DNA of 64,000 nucleotides from Salipaludibacillus agaradhaerens (GTDB lineage Bacteria > Bacillota > Bacilli > Bacillales > Salisediminibacteriaceae): positions 3,622,869-3,686,868 of the forward strand of contig NZ_KV917378.1 of assembly GCF_002019735.1 (NCBI RefSeq), read 5' to 3'. The position numbers were made by a program, and so were the translations under genes. Of this stretch, positions 18,570-27,623 are shown in pieces; the first letter of the stretch is position 1, and every line of letters starts with the position of its first letter. The notes beneath the pieces are model-generated. The model was given only the letters and a program-made list of their open reading frames with translations, was not told the origin of the DNA and did not search any database.

Positions 18570-19901
18570 ATGGTTGAAGCTGCTAAGAAGATTTTCATGA
18601 ACGAAGCGAAAAGAAACGACGTTTTAAAGCTAGACTTAGATTCGCGAGAGAAAATAAAAATATTTAATATCCCGGTGGGATGGTTTAGTGTGTTCTTTAT
18701 CTTAACCCTTGTAAGTGTTTATACGGGATATCTTCCTGAAGGGATGATAGGAAGTCTTCTCGTAATGATCATTCTTGGTGAATTTTTTGGCTGGGTAGGA
18801 GACAGAACCCCGATTATCAAGAGTTATTTAGGAGGGGGAGCCATTGTCGCTATTTTTGGTTCCGCTTACATGGTGTACAGTGGGATATTACCAATTGCTG
18901 TGGTTGAGTCAGTAGAAGGATTTATGACAACTGGAGGATTTCTGGATTTTTATATTGCTGCGTTAATAACTGGAAGTATTCTCGGTATGAATTCAAAGGT
19001 ATTAGTAAAAGTAGGAGTTCGTTATTTTGCTCCTATCATGGGGGCTGTGCTTGGGGCGTCTCTGCTAGCTGCTCTAATTGGTTCTCTTATTGGATTTACT
19101 CTCCAAGACGCTGTTCTCGTCATTACTCTTCCGATTATGGGAGGCGGCATGGGGGCTGGAGCAGTTCCGATGGCACAAGTATACTCTGAATTTATGGGCC
19201 AACCAGCTAGTTATTTTATTTCAGTATTAGTTCCAGCGCTTGCTTTAGGAAATGTTTTTGCGATTATACTTGCGAGCTTGTTAAGTAAACTAGGAGAGAA
19301 GTTCCCATCACTTTCTGGAAATGGTCAGCTTATTAAAGGGTTTAAAGTTGAAAATAAGAAGACACAGTTAGATGTTCAGAAAATGGGAGCTGGACTTGTG
19401 GCAGCATTATTATTCTTTGTTGCAGGCCATATTCTTGGTGGTTTCTTGCCGTTACATCCTTACGCTCTTATGATTATCCTTGTAGCTGCTGCGAAAATTA
19501 TTAACGTTATCCCTGATATTGTAGTAGAAGGGGCTAATCAATGGTATCAGTTTGTAGCAAAAGCGTTCACTCTTGCACTACTGTTTGGTATAGGGGTAGC
19601 TTATACAGACCTTAACGCTGTCCTTAGTGCACTGAGCCTACAATATATTCTCATTGTGTTTTCGGTTGTAATGGGGGCCATAATAGGGGCAGGATTAATT
19701 GGTAAGCTAGTAGGTTTTTATCCAATCGAATCGGCCATTACAGCAGGTCTGTGTATGGCGAATATGGGAGGAACTGGGGACGTGGCAGTTTTGTCAGCAG
19801 CAAAGCGAATGCAACTTATGCCATTTGCTCAAATTGCTTCACGACTAGGCGGCGCCATCATACTATTAATAGCTGGTTTACTTATCCCGATTCTTTTCTA
19901 A
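18570..19901 (+). CDS. maeN: 2-hydroxycarboxylate:Na+ symporter (MaeN/CimH/CitS family)
   Basis: 443 residues, about 11-12 hydrophobic segments. The two GGxG-type re-entrant loops that mark the 2HCT family are visible: LPIMGGGMGAGAVPM and ANMGGTGDVAVL. The protein imports malate or related hydroxycarboxylates with Na+. AAGGAGG precedes the ATG. Position after the malic enzyme and the MalKR pair makes Na+-malate uptake the best reading; citrate cannot be excluded. Confidence 0.88.
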   Translation: MVEAAKKIFMNEAKRNDVLKLDLDSREKIKIFNIPVGWFSVFFILTLVSVYTGYLPEGMIGSLLVMIILGEFFGWVGDRTPIIKSYLGGGAIVAIFGSAYMVYSGILPIAVVESVEGFMTTGGFLDFYIAALITGSILGMNSKVLVKVGVRYFAPIMGAVLGASLLAALIGSLIGFTLQDAVLVITLPIMGGGMGAGAVPMAQVYSEFMGQPASYFISVLVPALALGNVFAIILASLLSKLGEKFPSLSGNGQLIKGFKVENKKTQLDVQKMGAGLVAALLFFVAGHILGGFLPLHPYALMIILVAAAKIINVIPDIVVEGANQWYQFVAKAFTLALLFGIGVAYTDLNAVLSALSLQYILIVFSVVMGAIIGAGLIGKLVGFYPIESAITAGLCMANMGGTGDVAVLSAAKRMQLMPFAQIASRLGGAIILLIAGLLIPILF

Positions 19902-19912
19902 ATAACGATAAC

Positions 19913-19944
19913 AAGTGCCTGAGACTCCGGAGTCTCAGGCACTT
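19913..19944. terminator. Perfect 32-bp palindrome, bidirectional terminator
   Basis: AAGTGCCTGAGACTCC followed directly by its exact reverse complement, with further imperfect pairing outside it (TAACGAT/ATCGTTA). It lies between the convergent maeN and dipeptidase genes. T-runs are weak, so the strength of termination is uncertain. Confidence 0.7.
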
Positions 19945-19963
19945 AATCGTTAGATCATTTGTA

Positions 19964-21328
19964 TCAATGAGCTACTTCGTTGTAAAAATTGATGAGTACG
20001 TCAAGCCCTTTATCATAGTGGTCGAGAGGAAAGCTCTCATTTGGGGAATGAAGGTTATCCTCAGGTGTGCCAAAGCCAAGTAAGACAACTGGAATTTTAA
20101 ATAATTGGTCAAGTTGTTCAACAACAGGAATAGAGCCACCGAGGCGAACGAAAACAGTCTCTTTATTAAACGCTTTAGCTAAACTATCAGCCGCTTTTTG
20201 AATGAGTGGGTGATCTGGATCAACTTTATAAGCTTTTGCGGATAGTGGTTCGGGTTTAACATCAAGCGTAACCCCTTTAGGTGCTCGGGTTTTAAGGTGC
20301 TGGATAATGAGATCTTGAATGACAGTGGGATCTTGTCCTGGGACTAACCGGCACGTTATTTTTGCAGTAGCTGAGGACGGAATAATGGTTTTTGTTCCTT
20401 CCCCTTGGTAGCCACCATACAGACCATTTATTTCCAAGGTAGGACGTGCCATAATATGTTCATTTACCGTATATCCCTCTTCTGGGACTGTCGTTGGAAC
20501 ACCGGTCGTTTTGACGTAATCTTCTATCGGTGCTTCATTCATTAGTTGGCGTTCTTCCTCTGTCAAAGCCTCTACACCATCATAAAAGCCAGCCACTGCT
20601 ACCTGTTCATTTTCATGCTTTAAAGAAGCAATAAGATGACTCAATGCCATCACGGGATTTTTAACTGCCCCTCCGTATAAGCCTGAATGGAGGTCCCGAT
20701 TAGGTCCTTGTACAGTTACTTCTAATCCTGTAAAACCTTTTAAACCATAAAGCATTGTAGGCTGCCCTTTTTCTACCATGCCAGAATCAGAAATGAGAGC
20801 AAAGTCTGCTGCAAGCATGGCTTGGTTAGTTTCTAAAAAAGAATAAAGATTCTCGCTGCCGATTTCCTCTTCTCCTTCAATGATTACTTTTACGTTAATC
20901 GGTAATTTTCCTTCCGTTTTCATAAATGCTTCGAACGCAGCAAGATGCATAAAAACTTGCCCTTTATCATCACTGGCTCCACGAGCAAAAAGCTTGTTAT
21001 CTCGAACCTCCGGCGAGAAAGGGTCGCTATCCCATAATTCATAAGGATCAGTAGGTTGAACATCGTAATGTCCGTAAAATAAGACAGTTGGTGCTCCTTC
21101 TGCTTCCAGCCACTCACCATAAACGAGCGGGTGCCCACCGGTCTCTTTAATCTCCACTTGTTTAAAGCCGATATCTTTTAAATAATCAGCCACGAAATGA
21201 CCTGCCTGTAAAACATCTTTTTTGTATGTACGATCAGTGCTAATACTCGGAATAGAAAGGAATTCCTCTAATTTTTTAAGTAAGTTGTCTCGGTTCTCCT
21301 GTAAATAAGTATAGACATCCTGTGTCAT
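19964..21328 (-). CDS. M20-family metallopeptidase (dipeptidase)
   Basis: 454 residues. Metal-site motifs of M20/M28 peptidases are present: GHYDVQP (first zinc His and Asp), GASDDKGQ (bridging Asp), the catalytic pair IEGEEEIGSEN, SDSGM, and the late ligand His in NLHSPNESF. The lid/dimerisation domain follows DLHSGLYGG. Such enzymes hydrolyse dipeptides or related N-acyl amino acids in the cytoplasm. AAAGGAGG precedes the ATG. Monocistronic, convergent with maeN. Confidence 0.9.
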   Translation of the reverse strand: MTQDVYTYLQENRDNLLKKLEEFLSIPSISTDRTYKKDVLQAGHFVADYLKDIGFKQVEIKETGGHPLVYGEWLEAEGAPTVLFYGHYDVQPTDPYELWDSDPFSPEVRDNKLFARGASDDKGQVFMHLAAFEAFMKTEGKLPINVKVIIEGEEEIGSENLYSFLETNQAMLAADFALISDSGMVEKGQPTMLYGLKGFTGLEVTVQGPNRDLHSGLYGGAVKNPVMALSHLIASLKHENEQVAVAGFYDGVEALTEEERQLMNEAPIEDYVKTTGVPTTVPEEGYTVNEHIMARPTLEINGLYGGYQGEGTKTIIPSSATAKITCRLVPGQDPTVIQDLIIQHLKTRAPKGVTLDVKPEPLSAKAYKVDPDHPLIQKAADSLAKAFNKETVFVRLGGSIPVVEQLDQLFKIPVVLLGFGTPEDNLHSPNESFPLDHYDKGLDVLINFYNEVAH

Positions 21329-21500
21329 TTTCTTTTCCTCCTTTGCAGTGACGCGTGTTTAGTTGCGATTTTTGTCTCGTGCCTACTATTGTGTCATATT
21401 TTTCTATGAAACTCCACGCCTAGAGAAGTTTTTTGGAAATATCAGTGTGAGACAAGCATACGTTATACAAGACGTGTGTAATAGCTATGGAGGAATGGTC

Positions 21501-22313
21501 ATGACGGAAAATATCTTGTTTGCATTTAATATGACATTAATAGCTGGCGTGGCAACAGGCATTGGGAGTTTGCTCGCTTTCTTTACTTCTCGAACGAATA
21601 CAAAGTTTTTATCATTTGCTCTTGGATTCTCAGCAGGGGTCATGATCTATTTAGCAATGGTTGATATTTTTGTGAAAGCAAAAGTTCTGCTCGTGAATGA
21701 ACTAGGAACTATATCAGGTAATTGGGCTACTATAGCAGCATTTTTTAGTGGGATGTTGATGATTGCTATCATTGACCAGCTTATTCCGGAGCCTGGTAAT
21801 CCCCACAATGTAAAAAGAGTGGAGGATATGTATCGCTTTAAGCGAGGAGAAAAAGATAATGAATTATTAAAAATGGGATCTTTCACCGCTATAGCAATTG
21901 CGATTCACAATTTTCCAGAAGGGATGGCGACGTTTATGGCTGCATTGCAGGAACCCTCATTGGGAGTCGCGTTGGCTGTTGCGGTGGCTATTCATAACAT
22001 TCCAGAAGGGGTCGCCATTTCTGTGCCTATTTACTATGCCACAGGAGATAGAAAAAAAGCTCTAAAATTATCTTTTTTATCTGGGTTAGCTGAACCATTA
22101 GGAGCGTTAGTCGTTTACTTTATACTGATGCCGTATTTAAGTGATCTCTTGTTTGGCCTCATTTTTGCCGCAGTAGCAGGTATTATGATATTTATTTCGT
22201 TGGATGAATTACTTCCAGCGGCCAAAAAATATGATGAGACACACATTTCGATTTATGGCTTAATGACTGGCATGGGGGTCATGGCTGTTAGTTTAATTTT
22301 GTTTATTCCTTAA
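21501..22313 (+). CDS. ZIP-family metal transporter (ZupT-like)
   Basis: 271 residues from ATG 21501, which follows TGGAGG at good spacing; the frame is open for 46 codons further upstream but those residues look non-coding. About eight helices. The paired metal-binding motifs HNFPEGMA (TM4) and HNIPEGVA (TM5) define ZIP transporters, and the TM3-TM4 loop is charged. It imports divalent metal ions such as zinc or iron. No Zur or Fur site is evident upstream, so regulation is unclear. Confidence 0.88.
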   Translation: MTENILFAFNMTLIAGVATGIGSLLAFFTSRTNTKFLSFALGFSAGVMIYLAMVDIFVKAKVLLVNELGTISGNWATIAAFFSGMLMIAIIDQLIPEPGNPHNVKRVEDMYRFKRGEKDNELLKMGSFTAIAIAIHNFPEGMATFMAALQEPSLGVALAVAVAIHNIPEGVAISVPIYYATGDRKKALKLSFLSGLAEPLGALVVYFILMPYLSDLLFGLIFAAVAGIMIFISLDELLPAAKKYDETHISIYGLMTGMGVMAVSLILFIP

Positions 22314-22452
22314 AACGGCATTAATAAAGGTTATAAATAAATGAATTTTAACGGGGTGGGAAAGCTAATGTTAAACTACTGCTTAATTATCAAATAGAGA
22401 ATAGAGGTTCCAATAGTCACAAAGCTGACAGATTTTCAGTCAGAAAACAAAA

Positions 22453-22467
22453 TGTTTTCAGAAAATT
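22453..22467 (+). promoter_or_regulatory. CodY box upstream of ilvD
   Basis: TGTTTTCAGAAAATT matches the CodY consensus AATTTTCWGAAAATT at 13 of 15 positions, about 110 bases before ilvD. A weaker partial match lies at about 22433. CodY with isoleucine and GTP is known to repress branched-chain biosynthesis genes in Bacilli. Confidence 0.72.
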
Positions 22468-22576
22468 CATTGCGTTTATGCGTTAAAATGGCGTATGATA
22501 AAGGGTATAGTTGACTGATTAGTATGTCAGAAAACATCACGATAACCTGAAAGCAGGCAGAAAGGATGAACATTGA

Positions 22577-24271
22577 ATGGAAGAGAAAAAAGATTTGCGT
22601 ATTCGCAGTAAAGTCATAAGTGAAGGCGTAAACAGAGTGCCTAATCGCGCCATGCTGCGTGCGATCGGGTTTACAGATGAAGATTTCAAAAAGCCAATGA
22701 TCGGTGTTGCAAGTACATGGAGTGAGGTGACACCTTGTAACATACATATTGATGCCTTAGCTAGAGAGGCGAAGAGTGGCGCTGAAAGTGGTGGAGGCGC
22801 CCCGATGATTTTCAATACCATTACCGTTGCAGATGGGATTGCTATGGGGCATGAAGGCATGAATTATTCGCTGCCAAGTCGGGAAGTCATTGCAGACTCC
22901 ATTGAAACAGTGGTAGGTGCAGAGCGATTAGATGGTATTGTTGCCATTGGTGGCTGTGATAAAACGACGCCAGGATGTCTTATTTCTATCGGGCGTATTA
23001 ATGTACCATCCGTATATGTTTATGGTGGTACGATTAAGCCTGGCCGCCTAAATAATGAAGATATTGATATTGTGTCGTCCTTTGAGGCAGTTGGCCAACA
23101 TCAGCAAGGCACGATTGATGATAGCGAGCTCCACAAAGTAGAATGTAGTGCATGCCCTGGTCCCGGAGCTTGCGGGGGGATGTATACGGCTAATACAATG
23201 GCTGCCGCTGTAGAAGCACTTGGTATGAGTATTCCAGGCTCCTCATCGACACCTGCCGTTGATGATTACAAAGGACAAGAGTGCCGCCAAGCAGGTGAAC
23301 TCGTTGTAAAATTGCTAGAAAACGATATTTATCCCCGTGATATTATGACGAAAAAAGCCTTTGAGAATGCTATTACTGTTGTCATGGCTCTTGGTGGTTC
23401 AACGAATGCGTTTTTACATTTACTGGCAATCTCTCACTCGGCAGGAGTCGATTTAACACTCGATGACTTCGAAAAAATCCGTAAGAAAGTCCCGCATCTT
23501 GCTGACTTAAAACCGAGTGGAAAGTATGTTATGCAAGATTTATATGAGGTTGGTGGTGTGCCAGCTGTCATGAAAATGTTGCTCGACGAAGGACTCTTAC
23601 ACGGCGATTGTTTGACTGTAACGAGTAAGACATTAGCAGAGAATTTGGCGGAGGCACCATCTTTAAAAGATGGCCAAAAAGTCATCATGCCGTTCAGTGA
23701 ACCAATTAAAAAGACAGGCCCTCTCGTCGTTTTACGAGGTAACCTCGCACCTGAAGGAGGCGTCGCTAAAATGTCAGGGCAAAAAATTAGCCGCTTTGAA
23801 GGTGTTGCCAAGGTATATGATAGCGAAGCAGAAGCGACTGTAGCGATTGAAGCGGGTGAAATTGTTGAGGGTGATGTTCTCGTCGTAAGGTATGTAGGAC
23901 CAAAAGGTGGACCAGGCATGCCGGAGATGCTTTCCATAACTGCCATGATTGTAGGTCGAGGATTAAATGGGAAAGTGGCGCTGATGACAGATGGCCGTTT
24001 TTCTGGTGGCTCTCATGGTTTTGTAATCGGTCATATTGCTCCTGAAGCAGCAGCTGGAGGACCGATCGGCCTATTGAAAAACGGTGATAAAGTGACGATT
24101 GACAGTGACACTCAGGAAATCAATATGCATGTCACTGAAGAAGAACTAGCTAAACGTAAGAGTGAATGGAAAAAGCCAGAACTGAAATATAAGAATGGTG
24201 TATTAGCAAAATATGCTAAACTCGTCTCATCATCGGCGAAAGGTGCCGTAACAGACGCAGATTTAGAATAG
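22577..24271 (+). CDS. ilvD: Dihydroxy-acid dehydratase
   Basis: 564 residues, full length. The iron-sulfur and active-site motifs [12 protein letters not shown] and [17 protein letters not shown] are present, as is the C-terminal [12 protein letters not shown]. It dehydrates 2,3-dihydroxy-isovalerate and -methylvalerate in valine, isoleucine and leucine synthesis. GAAAGGATG precedes the start. It stands alone, not in an ilv-leu operon, behind a CodY box, which suggests amino-acid-responsive repression. Confidence 0.95.
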   Translation: MEEKKDLRIRSKVISEGVNRVPNRAMLRAIGFTDEDFKKPMIGVASTWSEVTPCNIHIDALAREAKSGAESGGGAPMIFNTITVADGIAMGHEGMNYSLPSREVIADSIETVVGAERLDGIVAIGGCDKTTPGCLISIGRINVPSVYVYGGTIKPGRLNNEDIDIVSSFEAVGQHQQGTIDDSELHKVECSACPGPGACGGMYTANTMAAAVEALGMSIPGSSSTPAVDDYKGQECRQAGELVVKLLENDIYPRDIMTKKAFENAITVVMALGGSTNAFLHLLAISHSAGVDLTLDDFEKIRKKVPHLADLKPSGKYVMQDLYEVGGVPAVMKMLLDEGLLHGDCLTVTSKTLAENLAEAPSLKDGQKVIMPFSEPIKKTGPLVVLRGNLAPEGGVAKMSGQKISRFEGVAKVYDSEAEATVAIEAGEIVEGDVLVVRYVGPKGGPGMPEMLSITAMIVGRGLNGKVALMTDGRFSGGSHGFVIGHIAPEAAAGGPIGLLKNGDKVTIDSDTQEINMHVTEEELAKRKSEWKKPELKYKNGVLAKYAKLVSSSAKGAVTDADLE

Positions 24272-24278
24272 CTTATGA

Positions 24279-24325
24279 AAGCCTGTACCATCAGCTGCTA
24301 ACTGGCTGAGGGTACAGGCTTTTTG
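24279..24325 (+). terminator. Intrinsic terminator after ilvD
   Basis: AAGCCTGTACC / GGTACAGGCTT arms with an inner partial stem, followed by TTTTT. Confidence 0.85.
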
Positions 24326-24427
24326 TATTTTGGACCTGTTTCATGAGCGATTGTGCATGAATTATAAGTTTAAGGCATTGTTGTTGCTTACATCAAACGA
24401 CTCCTTTGTAAATTTGGTTCTTAATAC

Positions 24428-24616
24428 CTAATTGAATTTCTTGATAATTAAAGCTGCCATAGAAGAGAATATAAAAGCTAATATACTTAAAAGTACAGTC
24501 ATCAGTGTGATAATTTCAAAATTTAAAAATAAGAATGATCGTAGTGACACTATTACTGTGCTAATGGCAAATATTAATCCCTAGAGAAAAACCGACGAAA
24601 TTGAATCTCTTTTCAA
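24428..24616 (-). pseudogene. Small two-helix membrane protein, interrupted by an amber codon
   Basis: Read on the minus strand from a TTG (24616) behind AAAGGATG, 63 codons encode two hydrophobic helices (SVFL, then GLIFAISTVIV; and MTVLLSILAFIFSSMAAL) ending in basic KKFN. An in-frame TAG at 24581-24583 interrupts the first helix. The reading is too coherent on both sides of the stop to be chance, so I take it as a recently broken small gene. No family recognised. Confidence 0.4.
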
Positions 24617-24805
24617 GATGTCAACATCCTTTCTCTGTTATTTTTTACTATGTGTATACGATACATATGACAATTTATTGCAATAATATTTAAGGGTATT
24701 TAGCTAAAAATCACATAAAAACAAGTATGAAACCAACTATACCTTGTCATTTTTCACTCTTCCTCACTTTAAAAAATTTGCAGATGAAAAAATGATCGAA
24801 ACGTA

Positions 24806-24963
24806 AGACGGCGACTCCCTGAGGATGAAGCGCAGTCTGAAGATCCACTTTTGCTCGGTAAATCCGAGCAAAAGTTAGCTGAAGACAAGCCCTCGGGAAA
24901 GCGTCCGTCTGAAGTGAAGGTCACAGTCATTATTTGAAGATTGACCTCTTATTTTGAATGATG
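24806..24963 (+). repeat. Dispersed intergenic repeat, family 1, long copy
   Basis: Begins ACGGCGACTCCCTGAGG and contains a perfect 11-bp hairpin (CTTTTGCTCGG / CCGAGCAAAAG), an outer pairing CCCTGAGG/CCCTCGGG, then AAAGCGTCCGTCTGAAGTGA. A tail hairpin (GTCATTATT...AATGATGAC) is shared with the copy at 38951. No coding potential. Confidence 0.8.
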
Positions 24964-25405
24964 ACATTAATTCAATTAATAAAACAATTGGAAATAGTAT
25001 TTGGTTTTATAAGGTTAAATTATTAAAGTGCTTTTCCATGTTTCGTAATTAATCATGTTTCATAAATCTTATAAAAAATCAGCGGGCTGTTGATGTCCGC
25101 TGATTTTTTAATGCAGACTTTTTTCCATAACTTAAAATATAGGCTATTTCCTGTATGTAACGTGGCATGACAAAGTAAGTTCATCTTTCATAAGGGTGTA
25201 CTTCTAGCTACAAACTGGCTACTTATGATAGACGGCTTATGTTTGTGACTTTCTTCACTTGTGGTGATGTAGATCACTAACCATTTTTTTTCTACATGGT
25301 ACGATCTAATTGAAAGTAATTCTCAACTAATTGATAACTGAGTCAGGTAGTGACTTTATTAAATGATAAAAGGGCATTTACTTATAAATCAAAGGGGAGA
25401 GAGTA
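24964..25405. other. Gene-free stretch before the DUF1858 gene
   Basis: Contains a small hairpin with T-run near 25077-25110 (ATCAGCGG / CCGCTGAT followed by TTTTT) and an FNR-like site at 25264. No open frame of note. Confidence 0.5.
25264..25277 (+). promoter_or_regulatory. FNR/CRP-like palindrome
   Basis: GTGATGTAGATCAC is a GTGA-N6-TCAC palindrome, the core of the Fnr site (TGTGA-N6-TCACA). It lies about 130 bases before a hemerythrin-type gene set, which in other Bacilli responds to low oxygen or nitric oxide. The outermost bases do not match fully. Confidence 0.5.
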
Positions 25406-25660
25406 ATGAAAGAAATATCGCTAAATAAAACAGTCTATGAACTTTGTAATCATGACCCTGAATTTATAGAAGTGATGAAAGAAATTGGCTTTGTGAATAT
25501 TACGAAACCAGGCATGCTACAGTCTGCTGGTAGAGTCATGACGATCCCGAAAGGATGCAGAGCGAGAGGCGTAGATTTAAATGATGTTGTGCAAAAGATA
25601 GAAAGCTATGGTTATAGAGTGACTGGGCATTCACAGAAGGGAGGGAAAGAAAATGAGTGA
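25406..25660 (+). CDS. DUF1858 domain protein
   Basis: 84 residues: MKEISLNKTVYELCNHDPEFIEVM resembles the DUF1858 / ScdA N-terminal domain, a small helical module usually paired with hemerythrin domains of nitric-oxide or iron-sulfur repair proteins. GGGGAGAG precedes the ATG. Its last eight bases overlap the start of the DUF438 gene, so the two are translationally coupled and probably act together. Precise role unknown. Confidence 0.78.
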   Translation: MKEISLNKTVYELCNHDPEFIEVMKEIGFVNITKPGMLQSAGRVMTIPKGCRARGVDLNDVVQKIESYGYRVTGHSQKGGKENE

Positions 25661-26885
25661 AATGATCAATAATCGGGAAAAAACAAGTGGCGAGCAAACA
25701 GAGAGACAACAGTTATTAAAGGAAATTATAAAAGAACTTCACGAAGGAAAACCTGTTGAAGCAGTGAGACAAAAGTTTGAGCAGGCCATCGATAGCATTA
25801 GCGTGAGTGAAATTTCACAAATGGAACAGGCGTTAATGGAGGAAGAGGGGATTTCAGTAGGGGAAGTGCAACGACTTTGCTCGGTGCATACTGCTGTGTT
25901 CAAAGGCTCAATAGAAGAGATCCATCAGGAAGAAAAGCTAGGTCATAAACCTGGTCATCCTGTTCACACATTTATTCAAGAGAATAAGGAAATTGATCGG
26001 CTCGTTAATTTCACGTTAACATTACATCGTGATAAGTTTGCAAAGGACCCTTCTGAGAAGACGTCAAACCTTCTATTAGACGATTTAAATCGCTTATTGG
26101 GAATTGATAACCATTATAGTAGAAAAGAGAATTTACTGTTCCCTTATTTAGAGAAGTACGGTATCTTTGGACCGACAAAAGTCATGTGGGGAGTAGACGA
26201 CAGGATAAGAGATGCGATTAAAGCAGCCAAGCTAAAGTTAGAAACGGATTCTTGGGAAGCGGACGAACTGTTAGAGGCGATTGATTATATTATTAGTGAA
26301 GTATCAGAGATGATTTTTAAAGAAGAGAATATTCTGTTACCAATGGCACTGGAAAAATTAACAGAGGATGAATGGTTAAAGATTGAGCGTGAAGGTGACG
26401 TGATTGGCTATACGTTTATTACCCCTCCAGCCCCGTGGCAACCAGCTAGAGAAGATCTGCAATCAGAAGGGTTTATGAAGGATGGGGTCGTTCAGCTTGA
26501 AACGGGGATCATGTCAGTTCAACAGCTTGAATTTATGATGAATCATTTACCAGTAGATATCACGTTTATTGATGAGCATGATGTGGTCCGGTATTTTTCA
26601 CATGGGAAAGAACGCATCTTTCACCGGACAAAATCAATTATCGGAAGGTCGGTACAAAATTGCCATCCTCCTCAAAGTGCTCATATTGTTAATGCATTAC
26701 TTGATGATTTTAAGTCTGGTAAAAAAGATGTTGAAGACTTTTGGATACCGTTCAAAGATAAATTTGTGTTAATACGGTACTTTGCAGTGAGAGACAAAGA
26801 AGGAAACTATAAAGGGACAGTAGAATTTACGCAAAACATTAAACCCATTCAAGAAATCAGTGGGGAAAAAAGGTTAATGTCATAA
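25653..26885 (+). CDS. DUF438 / hemerythrin / PAS protein
   Basis: 410 residues. An N-terminal DUF438 segment (LLKEIIKELHEGKPVEAVR) is followed near residues 100-240 by a hemerythrin-like HHE region with the expected His/Glu set (HPVHTFIQEN, IDNHYSRKENLLFPYLEKYG, EENILLPMALE), then a C-terminal PAS domain (ITFIDEHDVVRYFSHGKERIF). A di-iron centre that senses or handles oxygen or NO is the likely core, with PAS as sensor. Coupled to the DUF1858 gene. An FNR-like site upstream agrees with induction at low oxygen. Confidence 0.85.
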   Translation: MSEMINNREKTSGEQTERQQLLKEIIKELHEGKPVEAVRQKFEQAIDSISVSEISQMEQALMEEEGISVGEVQRLCSVHTAVFKGSIEEIHQEEKLGHKPGHPVHTFIQENKEIDRLVNFTLTLHRDKFAKDPSEKTSNLLLDDLNRLLGIDNHYSRKENLLFPYLEKYGIFGPTKVMWGVDDRIRDAIKAAKLKLETDSWEADELLEAIDYIISEVSEMIFKEENILLPMALEKLTEDEWLKIEREGDVIGYTFITPPAPWQPAREDLQSEGFMKDGVVQLETGIMSVQQLEFMMNHLPVDITFIDEHDVVRYFSHGKERIFHRTKSIIGRSVQNCHPPQSAHIVNALLDDFKSGKKDVEDFWIPFKDKFVLIRYFAVRDKEGNYKGTVEFTQNIKPIQEISGEKRLMS

Positions 26886-26994
26886 CTAATAGATGGGCCG
26901 TTCTCAGATAACGATTTTTTGCGACAGTATTGGTGAAACGGACTTCTTGATTGACTATTGTGTATAACCGATTTATGTTATTTTTACCCCACAC

Positions 26995-27142
26995 TTAAGG
27001 GGCAGTAAAACCCCCTCAAAACTTAAGAAGGTCGAAAAGTTTAGGTGGGGGATAAACTACCCCTAAAGGTCCGATAAGTTAAACTGACAATCAGTGGGGA
27101 TGAAGGCAAACTCCCACCGATTGAAGTTTAGCTTTATATAAT
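26995..27142 (+). repeat. Dispersed intergenic repeat, family 2, copy A
   Basis: A series of hairpins: CTTAAGGGG...CCCC, TTAGG-GGGG/CCCCTAA, and a long closing stem (GTTAAACTGACAATCAGTGG paired with CCACCGATTGAAGTTTAGC). It shares CCTCAAAA, AAGGTCC-GAT, ATCAGTGGG and GATTGAAG-TT-TTTAT in the same order with the element at 37230. No coding potential. Confidence 0.65.
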
Positions 27143-27169
27143 TAATAGACGGTAGAGTAGAAAATAAAA

Positions 27170-27199
27170 TTGACAGATTACAAACGCTTGTGATAGACT
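27170..27199 (+). promoter_or_regulatory. Promoter P1 of the first SAM riboswitch
   Basis: TTGACA at 27170-27175 and TAGACT at 27194-27199 with 18 bases between, about 55 bases before the first aptamer. The -35 is perfect; the -10 is only fair. Confidence 0.55.
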
Positions 27200-27252
27200 T
27201 TCTTCAATATTATAAATAGCGTCCGACTCATGTTGGACGACTCATCGTTTTG

Positions 27253-27452
27253 CTTATCAAGAGAGGTGGAGGGACTGGCCCGACGAAACCCAGCAACCAG
27301 TGAGAAGAAGTAAGATCTTTTTTTCACAAGGTGCTAATTCCTGCAAAGAATTCATTACTGAATGCTTTGGGAGATAAGGACGACATGTGAATGCAGCTTA
27401 CTCTGCTAACATTAACGTCAACCTCCCTTACATTTTGTAAGGGAGGTTTTTT
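27253..27452 (+). ncRNA. SAM-I riboswitch (S box) 1 with its own terminator
   Basis: The aptamer (27253-27379) shows the S-box core: CTTATCAAGAGAGGTGGAGG, GACTGGCCCGACGAAACCC, CAGCAACC, AAGGTGCTAATTCC and the closing GAGATAAG. A perfect terminator follows (AACCTCCCTTAC / GTAAGGGAGGTT, then TTTTTT, 27420-27452). No gene lies between this terminator and the second riboswitch. SAM binding would stop transcription here. Confidence 0.93.
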
Positions 27453-27527
27453 GATAACAGCACGGGAATATAACAATGGATAATATAGATTGAGGGTGAA
27501 TGCTAGAAAATAATTTTGTAAAAAGAT

Positions 27528-27556
27528 TTGACGAATAGATTTAATCGTGTTAATAT
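27528..27556 (+). promoter_or_regulatory. Promoter P2 of the second SAM riboswitch
   Basis: TTGACG, 17-base spacer, TAATAT: an excellent sigma-A promoter lying after the first riboswitch's terminator and about 68 bases before the second aptamer. Confidence 0.78.
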
Positions 27557-27623
27557 TCAAATTAATCAAAATTAACTAAATTTATTGGTTTACTTAGTTT
27601 TAAAATTTCATAACCGATTTAAG

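Noticed and set aside
22436-22860. Minus-strand frames opposite the start of ilvD
   Set aside because: Antisense shadows of a fully recognisable ilvD and its CodY-box region.
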